From positions 1,302,001 to 1,366,000 of the forward strand of contig NC_021500.1 in assembly GCF_000410515.1 (NCBI RefSeq): a stretch of 64,000 nt of DNA, written 5' to 3'. The notes beneath the pieces are model-generated. The model made no database searches. It was not told the origin of the DNA and saw only the letters and a program-made list of their open reading frames with translations. Shown piece after piece: positions 1-7,849 of this stretch (the first letter of the stretch is position 1; every line of letters starts with the position of its first letter). The position numbers and the translations under genes were made by a program. Source of the DNA: Enterobacter sp. R4-368. GTDB taxonomy: Bacteria > Pseudomonadota > Gammaproteobacteria > Enterobacterales > Enterobacteriaceae.

Positions 1-909
1 CGTGCCGTCTGTTTTTGCCTGGTTTTTGCGGAGATTGTCCGCTATCCATTCCGGGCTGACGGACAGGCCGATGTTGGGGTTGGTGATATAAAAATTGTCA
101 GGATCGAGATATGCCTTGCTTTCCACCATGCTTTCCGGGAATTCGTAAAGGATCCCCAGCGTTTTTGGATCGCTGATTTTGCCGTCGCGCACATCACGCC
201 AGTAATCAAGCCGCTCTTTAAATACGCCAGCCGGTGGCTCATCGCTCTGCGTGGTGAGGTAGATAACCCACCCTTCGTTTCGCGATACCTGCCCGCCGAG
301 CGCCTCCATAAACATGGCTTCAGCGTTGGCGCGCTTCCCGAAAAGCCACAATTCGTCCACCAGGATACGTCCTGATTTCTTACCGGAAACCGTATCAGTA
401 TCGGCCGCCACCACTTTAAGTGTGTTGCGGGTCACCCTGTGAGTGATAGTGCGAATATGATCCTGAATCTGAAACATATCCGTCAGCTCATCGTCGGCGC
501 GTATCATGCCGGCGGCAGGCTTAAAGCTGTTGTCTGCCACTTCTTTGGTTGGTGCCAGAATCAGGTGTTCTTCGTCTTCGCGCCAGCAAAGAATAAGTGC
601 CGTCAGCATAATCCCGGCTGCAATCGTTGATTTTGTGTTTTTCTTCGAGATCAACAGGCCATATTCGCGGATCAGCTGATTACCTGTGTCAGCCTCATAA
701 CCTCCAAAGATGGCTTTAACAAAATCAAAGACCCAGGCTTCAGAACATTCACCGAATGTGGGCTTGCCCGGCAGGTCTGATACCCGCAACTCACGAAAGA
801 TGCCAAGCGCCTGCTCTGCCTGATCAGGAAAAATTGGCGGTGGGATGATCGACTGGCGGTTAACCAGCAGACTTTCCCATTCAGGGCATGCCGTGGACCA
901 CTGTGCCAT
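1..909 (-). CDS. Phage terminase large subunit (partial, runs off window)
   Basis: This is the ATPase/nuclease motor that packages prophage DNA into capsids. Only the N-terminal 303 residues are inside the window. A Walker A-like P-loop variant (SKKNTKST) sits near residues 88-95 and a Walker B stretch (ILVDE) near 182-186, as in the Terminase_1 (HK97-type) large subunit. The start is the ATG just downstream of the small-subunit gene, whose stop is only a few bases upstream. The C-terminal nuclease domain and the portal/capsid genes should follow to the left, outside the window. The reading frame is open to base 1. Function is confident from motifs plus position next to the small subunit and an HNH gene. 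Confidence 0.88.
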   Translation of the reverse strand, partial: MAQWSTACPEWESLLVNRQSIIPPPIFPDQAEQALGIFRELRVSDLPGKPTFGECSEAWVFDFVKAIFGGYEADTGNQLIREYGLLISKKNTKSTIAAGIMLTALILCWREDEEHLILAPTKEVADNSFKPAAGMIRADDELTDMFQIQDHIRTITHRVTRNTLKVVAADTDTVSGKKSGRILVDELWLFGKRANAEAMFMEALGGQVSRNEGWVIYLTTQSDEPPAGVFKERLDYWRDVRDGKISDPKTLGILYEFPESMVESKAYLDPDNFYITNPNIGLSVSPEWIADNLRKNQAKTDGT

Positions 910-912
910 GAA

Positions 913-1413
913 TTACCCCTTTTTATTGTTTACCACCAGTTTCGGCGGCGTCATAGCGCCAAACTTGCTGGCGCCTGCCGCCACTTTTGCCGCAGCATTC
1001 CGCGCATCTTTCTTCCCGGTCTCACCTTTTTTGGGGTGGATATAAGGCAGCATGGCTTTTGCCGCATCTTTCCTGACGTCGATCTCTTCACCAGCATCGT
1101 TCATCACCGCCATAAGAAATTTGAGCGGATCATCGTAAGTACCAACGGTGGGCGGCGATTCCGGCACCGGGATTTTTTCCGGCGTGTTTACTGCTGGGGT
1201 ATAAACATTTTTGCGGTATGCGGGAACCTCATCAACATCGATGTTTTCCTTCTTTTTTCTCTCTATAAATGCGATGACTTCCGGGTCTTTTGCCAGTTGC
1301 GAACCCTTTGACCGTGCGGATTTCTCAGAGTATCCCGCCTTTATTGCCGCATCTTTTTGAGACATACCGGACATCAGCGCCACCGCGAATTTTCGCTTTT
1401 GCGCTGTTAACAT
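913..1413 (-). CDS. Phage terminase small subunit
   Basis: DNA-recognition subunit of the packaging terminase, 166 aa from the chosen start. The N-terminus (TAQKRKFAVALMSGMSQKDA, then an AGYS motif) is the helix-turn-helix region typical of Terminase_2/XtmA-type small subunits; the C-terminus is Lys/Ala-rich. I chose the ATG at 1413 because it has a strong GGAGGG ribosome-binding site; a TTG five codons upstream would overlap that site. It lies between the HNH endonuclease gene and the large subunit, the usual order in HK97-like siphophages. Confidence 0.85.
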   Translation of the reverse strand: MLTAQKRKFAVALMSGMSQKDAAIKAGYSEKSARSKGSQLAKDPEVIAFIERKKKENIDVDEVPAYRKNVYTPAVNTPEKIPVPESPPTVGTYDDPLKFLMAVMNDAGEEIDVRKDAAKAMLPYIHPKKGETGKKDARNAAAKVAAGASKFGAMTPPKLVVNNKKG

Positions 1414-1516
1414 GTTTATACCCTCCAAAAGGGAATTTTTTCTGCGCGTGAGAGGGGGCGCGGTGTCCAGCGCAGTTGATGTTTACTTCTGATGATACCC
1501 CCCGGGGTGGCTCGGT

Positions 1517-1885
1517 TCAGATCGCCACAAGCCCTGTCCCCTGCTCTTCACCGGGAACGCAATGCTTTAAAGCTTCACTGTCTGGCTGACCTGTTGCCGC
1601 TTCCCTTGCTGACTTCCCGGCATGGCACCCGGTGCATAACGTCCAGAGATTTCGCTCTGCGTTATCACCACCGAACTGAAGCGCGATGCGGTGATCAAGT
1701 TCACTTTCATGCAGGTCAACGGGGCGCGCGCACATGCAGCAATGTCCACCGTCCCGCACCCATATACGCCGCTTGAGTCCCACACGGGCGCTGCCACTTA
1801 TGCGCCGCTGCTCACCATAAACAGGTTTGATGCGCCTCGTATCAATCACTTTCAGCCTAGGTTTCAGTGTCGTTAGCTTAACCAT
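1517..1885 (-). CDS. Phage HNH endonuclease
   Basis: Small (122 aa) HNH homing-type nuclease. A Cys pair (CCMC) near the middle, the core ESELDHRIAL, a GGDN turn and a C-terminal CTGCH zinc-binding motif give the beta-beta-alpha metal fold. HNH proteins of this size beside the terminase are often needed for cos cleavage and packaging in HK97-like phages (family knowledge). The start is the ATG at 1885 preceded by GGAGGTTAC; the frame is open much further upstream, but that part only overlaps the next gene. It overlaps the end of the upstream glycosyltransferase-like gene by 8 bases, suggesting coupled translation. Confidence 0.85.
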   Translation of the reverse strand: MVKLTTLKPRLKVIDTRRIKPVYGEQRRISGSARVGLKRRIWVRDGGHCCMCARPVDLHESELDHRIALQFGGDNAERNLWTLCTGCHAGKSAREAATGQPDSEALKHCVPGEEQGTGLVAI

Positions 1886-2471
1886 GTAACCTCCAGGCGC
1901 GCCGACGCTCGGTGCGAGGAATCTGGTCTGGATGTCGCTCGACAGGTTCGCCATCAGCATGGTCAACCAGCGACCAGCAGGGGTAGACCACTGGCGCACC
2001 CCATGCATCACCCAGCGCGAAGTCAGCGGGCTTGCTGCTGTCCCAGCGTGCCAGCACCCTCGGCATATGCTGAGGCGGCACGCTGTAACACACGCCATGA
2101 ATGAGCTGCGGCAACGTGATGTAGTCGGCTCGCGTCCTGTCAGCGGCAATCAGCCGCTCAGCAATCTGCGCCTGATACTGTGGAGGGCGGCCAGTGCCGA
2201 GGTAAAAACTAATCAAGTCATCAGGCTTGTCATTAAGCCAGGGAATAACCTTATTGGTAAACCACGGCACCGGCAGTGCATCATCCTCCAGCACCACCAC
2301 ACGGCATGGTTGTGTGGAAGCCCATTCGAGTGCCCGACGGTGATTCCAGTTCGCACCATGATTATCCTCATCAATAACAAGGTGCGCGCCGATATGAGAG
2401 GCCAGAGCATCGGCATGCTGACGCCGGGAGTGATGGCCAACAACAACAAATCTCACTTGTGCTGCCACCAT
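1878..2471 (-). CDS. Phage protein with glycosyltransferase-like N-terminus
   Basis: 197-aa protein. The N-terminus (beta strand VRFVVVGHH, then NHGANWNHRRALEWA and the acidic VVVLEDDALP) resembles the nucleotide-sugar/metal-binding half of GT-A glycosyltransferases, with EDD as the DXD-like motif. I recognise no complete family. It overlaps the upstream GT2 gene and the downstream HNH gene, so it is part of the same late transcript. It may modify virion or DNA components; that is inference. Glycosyltransferase-like genes between the lysis and packaging modules recur in enterobacterial lambdoid prophages, but their substrates are unknown to me. Confidence 0.6.
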   Translation of the reverse strand: MVAAQVRFVVVGHHSRRQHADALASHIGAHLVIDEDNHGANWNHRRALEWASTQPCRVVVLEDDALPVPWFTNKVIPWLNDKPDDLISFYLGTGRPPQYQAQIAERLIAADRTRADYITLPQLIHGVCYSVPPQHMPRVLARWDSSKPADFALGDAWGAPVVYPCWSLVDHADGEPVERHPDQIPRTERRRAWRLHG

Positions 2472-3913
2472 GCCACCTCTTTACCAATACCGTTTGTTTT
2501 GAAAACCGTATGCACTGCCGGGCCTGTCACGATGCGATCGCCAAAGCGTTTCGCCACAATGCCAAAGGCCAGCATATCGCCGACGGCTGCCGGTGCTTTC
2601 TCAGTCTTCCAGAAGCGGTGGCACTCCAGCAGGTAATACAGCCGCACAATGCCATGAGCAAACGGCATCACGTCTTCACGCAGGCCGCCAAGCAGCCCGG
2701 CGTTAAGCATCACGTCGTTGCGGTGCTGGTCGATAAAGTCCTGATAGATGCGCTCGGGGTGATGCTGACGCGCCCAGGCATCGGCATAGGTCTTAGGTTC
2801 GGAGCCTACATAAACCATACCCGGCACCATATCTGCCCACGGTTCGCGGAGCATTTCGACATCGGTACCGTCGGTACACCACACGGAGTGATACTCCGGA
2901 TGATCGCGAAGGTGCTGCCAGATATGCAGCCACCGCCGGAAATAAACGTTCATCGCTACTTCCGGCACATTGACCAGACTGGCACCGGGTGGTGCGCTGG
3001 TGAGCTGGTCTGCAAGCACTACCGCATCAGCGCCTTTGATAGATGCCGACCAGCGCGCGAGCATGCCGGGCTCGGCCGTCATACGCTCATTGCGCTGCGG
3101 GTCGGGCTGGCTGGTTAACAGCGTGGTGATCACCACATCATGCCACTGGCGGTACTCTGCATAGCCGGTATACCCGGTGTCGCGCCGCTCGTTGTGAATC
3201 CGCACGTTGCGCTTAACCTGCTCTTCGCGATCCGGGCGCGGTACCGAACGTTCAACAAGTTCATGCTCGTCCAGCGAGTGAATGAGCTTTTCTGAACCAA
3301 CCACATCGGCGAACGCCCACGACGTCAGCCCGGCATTGTGGATGCGCATCGCCAGATCGCTATGCTCATACATGCCGCGACCGTATATCGGATCAAAGCC
3401 GCCGACGCGCTCAATCACGCTGCGGTGGTAGTAGAGCATCACGCCGCGCTGGCCGCTGTAAGCAACATGCTTATCGTCGCGATACAGCACTGCGATATCG
3501 TTCAGCTTGCGCGCGCCAGCCAGATCGAGAAACTGATAACTCAAATGCGGCTCGGGTGAGTCGATATAAGGCAACCACCATCCATCAGCAACCGGCCAGG
3601 CGTCATCGTCCCACAGAAACAAATGTTCGCAACCGGCATCCATCAGCGCAGCCAGGCTGGCATTCTTCGATGCCACGATGCCCAGCGATTTTTCGTGCCT
3701 GATCAGCTTAACGCCGTCGGGTACAACTGCTGGTGGCTGTGAACCATCGTCAACGACAACCACCAGCGCGCCAGGAGGAAGATGCTTGAGTTGATGTTCC
3801 AGCGCCTGGCTCAGCACACCAGCGCGATTATGAGTGGAAATGGCAATGCCGATACAGCTATTAGGTTGATTGCGCATAGGCGCGTACGCGACACCATCAA
3901 TAGTGACCTGCAT
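2453..3913 (-). CDS. GT2-family glycosyltransferase, prophage-borne
   Basis: About 486 aa. The N-terminal ~240 residues form a GT-A domain of family GT2: a first strand IGIAISTHNR, VVVVDDGSQ, a conserved Asn after VASK, and the DXD-type WDDDAWP near residues 101-106. The C-terminal half (about 250-486) looks like a second, unassigned domain. I prefer the ATG at 3913, which has GGA at a normal distance; the alternative at 3925 lacks a ribosome-binding site. The gene overlaps the following gene by 19 bases. Substrate unknown; lysogenic conversion of surface sugars or modification of phage DNA/tail are both possible. Confidence 0.75.
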   Translation of the reverse strand: MQVTIDGVAYAPMRNQPNSCIGIAISTHNRAGVLSQALEHQLKHLPPGALVVVVDDGSQPPAVVPDGVKLIRHEKSLGIVASKNASLAALMDAGCEHLFLWDDDAWPVADGWWLPYIDSPEPHLSYQFLDLAGARKLNDIAVLYRDDKHVAYSGQRGVMLYYHRSVIERVGGFDPIYGRGMYEHSDLAMRIHNAGLTSWAFADVVGSEKLIHSLDEHELVERSVPRPDREEQVKRNVRIHNERRDTGYTGYAEYRQWHDVVITTLLTSQPDPQRNERMTAEPGMLARWSASIKGADAVVLADQLTSAPPGASLVNVPEVAMNVYFRRWLHIWQHLRDHPEYHSVWCTDGTDVEMLREPWADMVPGMVYVGSEPKTYADAWARQHHPERIYQDFIDQHRNDVMLNAGLLGGLREDVMPFAHGIVRLYYLLECHRFWKTEKAPAAVGDMLAFGIVAKRFGDRIVTGPAVHTVFKTNGIGKEVAWWQHK

Positions 3914-4000
3914 AATAATATCCATTATTAATTGAGACAGAATTTATCGGTGGTGCTAAATTCATGGATACTAATTACTAACTTTTGTTAAGGGATCCTA

Positions 4001-4450
4001 ATGACAACAATAAATTTTGAACTAATCAGACAGAGGGCAGATTCAAATGGACCCGCCCTAAATAAGGTCAGAGACAAATTTTTTTTAGAATTGGTTGCAG
4101 AACATGAATACGCTTATTCAAAACTGAGCCCAAGTCTTTATAATATTTCAGTACAAAATAATGAATTAAAATTAGACCTTAGCTCTATCGGTTTAAACAT
4201 TAAGACTGAAGAAAGATTTATTTTCGTAAAAAACTCAGTAATAAAGCAATTATCTTTTTTACATCATGATGTATTGCGACAAAATATCATCCTGATCTGT
4301 GATATTTATCTTTCGACTAACGGTACCTTTTCATTATCACCGGGAGGGGATCCAATTGGTGCGTTAGGGAACGGGTATTCATACGACAACTTCTTTAACC
4401 ATTTCTTTAATGCATTGAAAACAAAAGGCTTGATAACTTCTGACTACTGA
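4001..4450 (+). CDS. Hypothetical protein, AT-rich prophage cargo gene
   Basis: 149-aa protein of unknown function. It reads rightward, against the surrounding late genes, and its base composition is much more AT-rich than theirs, which is the signature of a moron (independently expressed cargo). AAGGGATC provides a good ribosome-binding site before the ATG. It is predicted soluble, with no signal peptide or membrane segment; the C-terminus contains a Gly/Ser-rich patch (SPGGDPIGALGNG). I do not recognise a family. Confidence 0.6.
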   Translation: MTTINFELIRQRADSNGPALNKVRDKFFLELVAEHEYAYSKLSPSLYNISVQNNELKLDLSSIGLNIKTEERFIFVKNSVIKQLSFLHHDVLRQNIILICDIYLSTNGTFSLSPGGDPIGALGNGYSYDNFFNHFFNALKTKGLITSDY

Positions 4451-4506
4451 TTAAATGTACGGCGGGTGTTAAAATCCTGCCGTACCGAAGTTTTTTTCCT
4501 CGCTTA

Positions 4507-4722
4507 TTACATGCACTGCTGCCTGATATAGTCCTGCAAGTAGTTCACTTGCCCGGTGATTGCGCTGATTCGCTCTCTGAGGGTGAAATAATCCCGTTGA
4601 GCGGCGTCAGTAAGTCGGGGGCCGGGCGGTGCCGGACGCTCCGTTCGCTGGCCATCAGGCGTTGAGCTGCAACCGGCGTTTGCCAGTAGCAAGGTCACGT
4701 TCAAGCTGATCAATAGTTGCAT
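4507..4722 (-). pseudogene. Remnant of an Rz-type i-spanin, frameshifted and truncated
   Basis: The last ~40 codons (PRLTDAAQRDYFTLRERI ... YIRQQC) match the conserved C-terminus of lambda/DLP12 Rz inner-membrane spanins. Just upstream, in the next frame from an ATG at 4726, is a short reading DQLERDLATGKRRLQLNA that matches the middle of Rz and then hits a stop, so a frameshift near 4655 splits the gene. The N-terminal membrane anchor is absent. The open frame could still give a 71-aa peptide with a lipobox-like LANAGC. A complete spanin pair lies at 6.1-6.7 kb, so this looks like the relic of an older lysis cassette. Confidence 0.6.
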
Positions 4723-4839
4723 GCATATAATCCTTCTTTTAGTTGTGAGCCTGTCGCATGGGATAGCCGCCCGAGAAAACAGCTTTCCCCAAGCTCACGA
4801 CTGAAAGACTCTCGATTGTTTAGCGCATGCGAAGCGCAA

Positions 4840-4870
4840 TAAAAAAGCCACCAGCAAATACCAGTGGCTT
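4840..4870 (-). terminator. Rho-independent terminator
   Basis: On the minus strand an AGCCACTGG/CTGGTGGCT-type stem with a six-base loop is followed by six T residues. It lies about 40 bases downstream of the DUF2513-like gene and would end that transcript. Confidence 0.75.
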
Positions 4871-4909
4871 CATTGTTCAAAACTAAAATTAATCTCTTAC
4901 ACAAATCTC

Positions 4910-5314
4910 TTAATTCAAGATACCGTCTATTTTTTTCTGTACGAAACCTTCAAAGAGTTTCCTGGAAACATCCATCAGCGTACCAAGGCTGGCATCCTTA
5001 AATCCGGTTTTGACTGTAGCCCATACTTCCTTATTCCGTATGGCCTCTAGGAAGTCATGCCCTGAAGCTGTCAGCCTAAGAGGTAGAACTGACCAGTGTG
5101 GAATCCCATCAGCTGATTCAATCACTCCAAAACCATCGTCTCCATCTGTCCTAGCAATCAGACCCCGATCATCAAGTAATCTCATATGGAAAACGAAAAT
5201 ATCACTTTCGTAGCTAAAACCTTGTTCGTTAAGTTCAACAATATCAGTCTGCGGCTTATCGGAAGCTTCAAAAGCTTCCAACAGCCCTTTGAGATAATCT
5301 GGTTCTATCTTCAT
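4910..5314 (-). CDS. DUF2513-like protein
   Basis: 134-aa soluble protein. The central motif LTASGHDFLEAIRNKEVWATVK matches the characteristic LT.xGHdFLdaIRdxxvW signature of DUF2513 proteins, often prophage- or island-encoded with a winged-helix-like fold; their role is unknown. The start has a strong AAGGGG ribosome-binding site. It has its own terminator just downstream and seems to be an independent unit between the Rz remnant and the lipoprotein gene. Confidence 0.7.
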   Translation of the reverse strand: MKIEPDYLKGLLEAFEASDKPQTDIVELNEQGFSYESDIFVFHMRLLDDRGLIARTDGDDGFGVIESADGIPHWSVLPLRLTASGHDFLEAIRNKEVWATVKTGFKDASLGTLMDVSRKLFEGFVQKKIDGILN

Positions 5315-5400
5315 ATGTTACCCCTTGTTAATTACAGGGATAAAGTAGCATTTTCACAGGCACTCAGTGAATGCCTGCTGTAATGCCTGAGTCGTAAAAT

Positions 5401-5754
5401 TTATCTCAGGAAGAGGTTGGCGGCATGCTCGCCATCTACGAACACATCACACTCCCTTGAGTCACGGGAAAACTTACAGCGAGCCATAACTTTTTGCCCC
5501 TTATAGGTACCATTGTAAACGTTTGTATAGCTTTGGCTGAAAGCTGCTGCGAGGCTTTTATCCTGGTTAAGGGATGTATCGTCAACCACCAGGACATCGT
5601 TCACCCACAACTTCAACATACCATTGGGCATATTTGCGCTAATGACCATACGCTCACCATTCGCGGAACGATAAGGTTGCTGTGCGGAGAAATTAGTACA
5701 CCCTACAAGAAAAAGCGCTACAAACAATACATTTCTGAGTTTCATGGATACCAT
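5401..5754 (-). CDS. Small predicted lipoprotein, unknown function
   Basis: 117 aa. The N-terminus is a bacterial lipoprotein signal: KLR, a hydrophobic core (NVLFVALFLV) and a lipobox LVGC. The mature part has two further cysteines (near residues 93 and 99) that may pair in the periplasm. Prophage lipoproteins of this kind often act in superinfection exclusion or surface change, but nothing in the sequence fixes that role here. Start: the ATG at 5754 has AGG at short spacing; an internal ATG at 5745 would give a more standard signal peptide. Confidence 0.6.
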   Translation of the reverse strand: MVSMKLRNVLFVALFLVGCTNFSAQQPYRSANGERMVISANMPNGMLKLWVNDVLVVDDTSLNQDKSLAAAFSQSYTNVYNGTYKGQKVMARCKFSRDSRECDVFVDGEHAANLFLR

Positions 5755-6119
5755 TTGACCTAAGTTAAATTATTGATTGAATTGGATTTACCATCAACAA
5801 TAATAAAACTATCAATGCATAAAAGTACACATAAAAGCTGTTGTTATTTACAGCCACTTAATCATCAAATGCACTGCTCAATGTACGCTTGCAGACCCGC
5901 AATCATTTTCCCGCTGGTTTCGATTCGTTCGCTGAGTAACAACACAGAATCACTCTTTTTATTACCGCTTGCCCTTGCCAATCAGGAATTATGTGCAACA
6001 GTTAAAGAACCCTAACGTGGCTCCTACCCACACCAGGGAAACACTCAGGGATGAGCGTTAGTTAATGCTTGAACCTATCAGATAAACGAAATATTTCTCC
6101 ATTCGCCCTCTTCGGAGGG
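5755..6119. other. Gap without a convincing gene
   Basis: 365 bases. A rightward reading frame here (5773-6015) lacks a ribosome-binding site and protein-like composition. A GC-rich hairpin at about 6107-6125 (GCCCTC, TTCG loop, GAGGGC, then TATTTTTG) could act as a rightward terminator and overlaps the last codons of the Rz gene. I see nothing else. Confidence 0.5.
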
Positions 6120-6653
6120 CTATTTTTGTTGCTGCCGCTGACGCTCAATATCACGGATACCTGCAAAGTTGTTATTGCCCTGCTCGATAGTTGAAAGCAG
6201 CGGCCGAATCCACAGCACGGCCTGACAATACGTTATCCCGCCGGTGGCAACGGCACTAACATCGGCTGTATCAGGCTGGACGGAATCGGCGTGCATTGCG
6301 CTGGCACGTAAACGGTAGGCGTACTCGAGCAACCCGCGAGCAATGTCAGCAGGAACAGGCAGATCACAGGTTTTCTCACGGCGAAGAATCTCCCGGTATT
6401 CGATAATGGTTTTTTCGGCATCACCGGCTACCACGGCGTTTGCACTGGCTGCCAGTTGCGCCACCTGGTTAAACCGGTTCACGTTGAATGCCTGCGTGGC
6501 AATCACCTGCCCCTGTAATGCGTTGTCGCTCTTAAGGACGCGGTTATCGCTTTCTGCATTGGACAGGTCAGCTTTTGCAAACGCCAGCAGCGCTGCCAGA
6601 ACGGCAATAACGACTACCGCCACAATTGATGCAATAGCAGTTATGCGGTTCAT
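6120..6653 (-). CDS. Rz-like i-spanin
   Basis: 177-aa inner-membrane spanin for the last step of host lysis, disruption of the outer membrane. It has one N-terminal transmembrane helix (ITAIASIVAVVVIAVLAALL), then a long helical periplasmic region, which is the i-spanin architecture. A second gene (Rz1-like lipoprotein) is nested in another frame. The ATG at 6653 overlaps the endolysin stop as TGATG; a GTG one codon earlier is also possible. Order holin-holin-endolysin-Rz/Rz1 is canonical. It is not closely similar to lambda Rz itself. Confidence 0.8.
   Translation of the reverse strand: MNRITAIASIVAVVVIAVLAALLAFAKADLSNAESDNRVLKSDNALQGQVIATQAFNVNRFNQVAQLAASANAVVAGDAEKTIIEYREILRREKTCDLPVPADIARGLLEYAYRLRASAMHADSVQPDTADVSAVATGGITYCQAVLWIRPLLSTIEQGNNNFAGIRDIERQRQQQK
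6233..6379 (-). CDS. Rz1-like o-spanin lipoprotein nested in Rz
   Basis: 48-aa outer-membrane lipoprotein encoded in an alternative frame wholly inside the Rz gene. Signal peptide ICLFLLTLLAGC with a clear lipobox LAGC, then a short proline-rich mature part (TPTVYVPAQCTPIP ... PLPPAG), typical of o-spanins. I chose the GTG at 6379, which has GGGAG upstream; the frame also contains an ATG at 6424. It pairs with the Rz-like protein to span the periplasm and fuse the two membranes at lysis. Confidence 0.8.
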   Translation of the reverse strand: MRKPVICLFLLTLLAGCSSTPTVYVPAQCTPIPSSLIQPMLVPLPPAG

Positions 6654-7099
6654 CACGCACCATCCAGGAATAACGCACGCTCTGCCTCACGGCGACGGGT
6701 AAGACCAGTCAGCACCTGCCCGCCAGCTTTGTTCCAGCGTAAGAACTCATCGGCGGCGCCGCGGTAATCACCGGCATTAAGTTTTTTCAGCAGAGTTGAT
6801 GTGGAAAACGCCCGGGCGCCGAGGTTGTAGGCGAAGGAAACCAGCGCATCGAACTGACCCTGTGTCAGTTTAACTTTCATCAGTTTTGAAACGTCGCTCT
6901 CGTAGCTCACCAGCCCGGTACGCAACAGACGTTCAGCTGTTTCCTCTTTGATGGTCATCCCGGCGCGGATCGGTTTCCCGTCCACCGGCTGCGTCCAGCC
7001 GTAGCCTATCGTCCACACGCCGACGCTGTCCTGATATGCCGTCAGCCGCAGACCTTCAAACTGTTTGATGAGCGTAATGCCCTTATCGCTGATCTGCAT
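6653..7099 (-). CDS. Endolysin, phage lysozyme (GH24)
   Basis: 148-aa muramidase of the T4-lysozyme/GH24 family that cleaves the glycan backbone of peptidoglycan. The catalytic triad appears as E15 (QFEGLRL), D24 (AYQDSVG) and T30 (TIGYG). There is no signal or anchor sequence, so release depends on a holin, consistent with the two small membrane proteins immediately upstream. Start ATG overlaps the upstream stop as TAATG. C-terminal GLTRRREAE is the conserved end motif of this family. Confidence 0.92.
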   Translation of the reverse strand: MQISDKGITLIKQFEGLRLTAYQDSVGVWTIGYGWTQPVDGKPIRAGMTIKEETAERLLRTGLVSYESDVSKLMKVKLTQGQFDALVSFAYNLGARAFSTSTLLKKLNAGDYRGAADEFLRWNKAGGQVLTGLTRRREAERALFLDGA

Positions 7100-7383
7100 T
7101 ATTCTGGCCTCAGTACGTGAAAAATCCTGGCTATGTTACCGCGCGCCGCGAATACAGCGGCGCAGATGATGAGATTCATCAGCACGGTCGCCCAGTGGAC
7201 ATGGAAATAGAAATCGAACATGAAACGGAATGGCACCGTGGCATAAGCCAGGATGATCAGATAAGCCAGCCATGACGCCCACCAGTTGTGTCGCCCGCCG
7301 GGCTTACGAAACATCATCAGCCGCAGAACGATAGCGGTACTGGTCACCACGTTGGTCAGCACCAGCGGATCACTTGTTACCAT
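7099..7383 (-). CDS. Putative phage holin (3 TM)
   Basis: 94-aa membrane protein with three hydrophobic helices (about 9-24, 35-55 and 63-80) directly upstream of the endolysin. Size, topology and position fit a class of three-helix holins that open the inner membrane for the endolysin. The reading frame is open further upstream, but the ATG at 7383 is the sensible start, overlapping the end of the preceding membrane-protein gene by 14 bases. Which of the two adjacent membrane proteins is holin and which antiholin cannot be decided from sequence. Confidence 0.7.
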   Translation of the reverse strand: MVTSDPLVLTNVVTSTAIVLRLMMFRKPGGRHNWWASWLAYLIILAYATVPFRFMFDFYFHVHWATVLMNLIICAAVFAARGNIARIFHVLRPE

Positions 7384-7750
7384 TTGTCCCTCCCCGCCAC
7401 CTTTGCAGCAGCGACAGGGGATCCTGTTCGCTGAAGAAGGTGAGCGTCTTAATCGCCACAGCGGAAAGCAAAACCGCGCCGAGCGCATCAAGCGGTTTAT
7501 CACTGTAATGGGTGATGCTTGCCAGCATTGAACCCACCAGCCCGGAGCCATACACGCCAGCGAAGTAAGAAACGATGAAGTAGGCCGAACGGCGGAGAAT
7601 CGTCAGATCGGCAGCCGTGGCGACATAGAACACGGCACCAGCGAACGCACCGAACACAACGCCGTAATCGGTACCAGTTAACAAGCCATACAAACTGGCA
7701 CCGGTTAAAGCGCTTGCCGCCGCAGCGGAACCGGAAACAGGTTCGGACAT
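7370..7750 (-). CDS. Putative phage holin/antiholin
   Basis: 126-aa protein with an Ala/Ser-rich N-terminus, three or four predicted membrane helices (about 15-48, 55-80, 88-106) and a charged C-terminus (LQRWRGG). It is the first gene of the lysis cassette, before a second membrane protein and the endolysin, as in other prophages with two-component holin systems. I see no enzymatic motif. Confidence 0.65.
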   Translation of the reverse strand: MSEPVSGSAAAASALTGASLYGLLTGTDYGVVFGAFAGAVFYVATAADLTILRRSAYFIVSYFAGVYGSGLVGSMLASITHYSDKPLDALGAVLLSAVAIKTLTFFSEQDPLSLLQRWRGGTNGNK

Positions 7751-7796
7751 TTAGCCCCCTCGTATATGCTGTGAGTCCTCTCAGAATGAGGGGAAT

Positions 7797-7820
7797 AAAA
7801 AAGGCTGCCCGGAGGCAGCC
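7797..7820 (-). terminator. Rho-independent terminator after methyltransferase gene
   Basis: Minus-strand GGCTGCC stem, TCCG loop, GGCAGCC, then six T residues, 30 bases past the methyltransferase stop. In a lytic cycle Q-modified polymerase would need to read through it to reach the lysis genes. Confidence 0.8.
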
Positions 7821-7849
7821 CAAATAGCGAAACCCGATTAAACGGGCCT

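Noticed and set aside
4710..4904. 64-codon leftward frame
   Set aside because: It runs across the Rho-independent terminator of the DUF2513-like gene and lacks a ribosome-binding site.
5773..6015. 80-codon rightward frame in the gap before the spanins
   Set aside because: No ribosome-binding site and no protein-like pattern.
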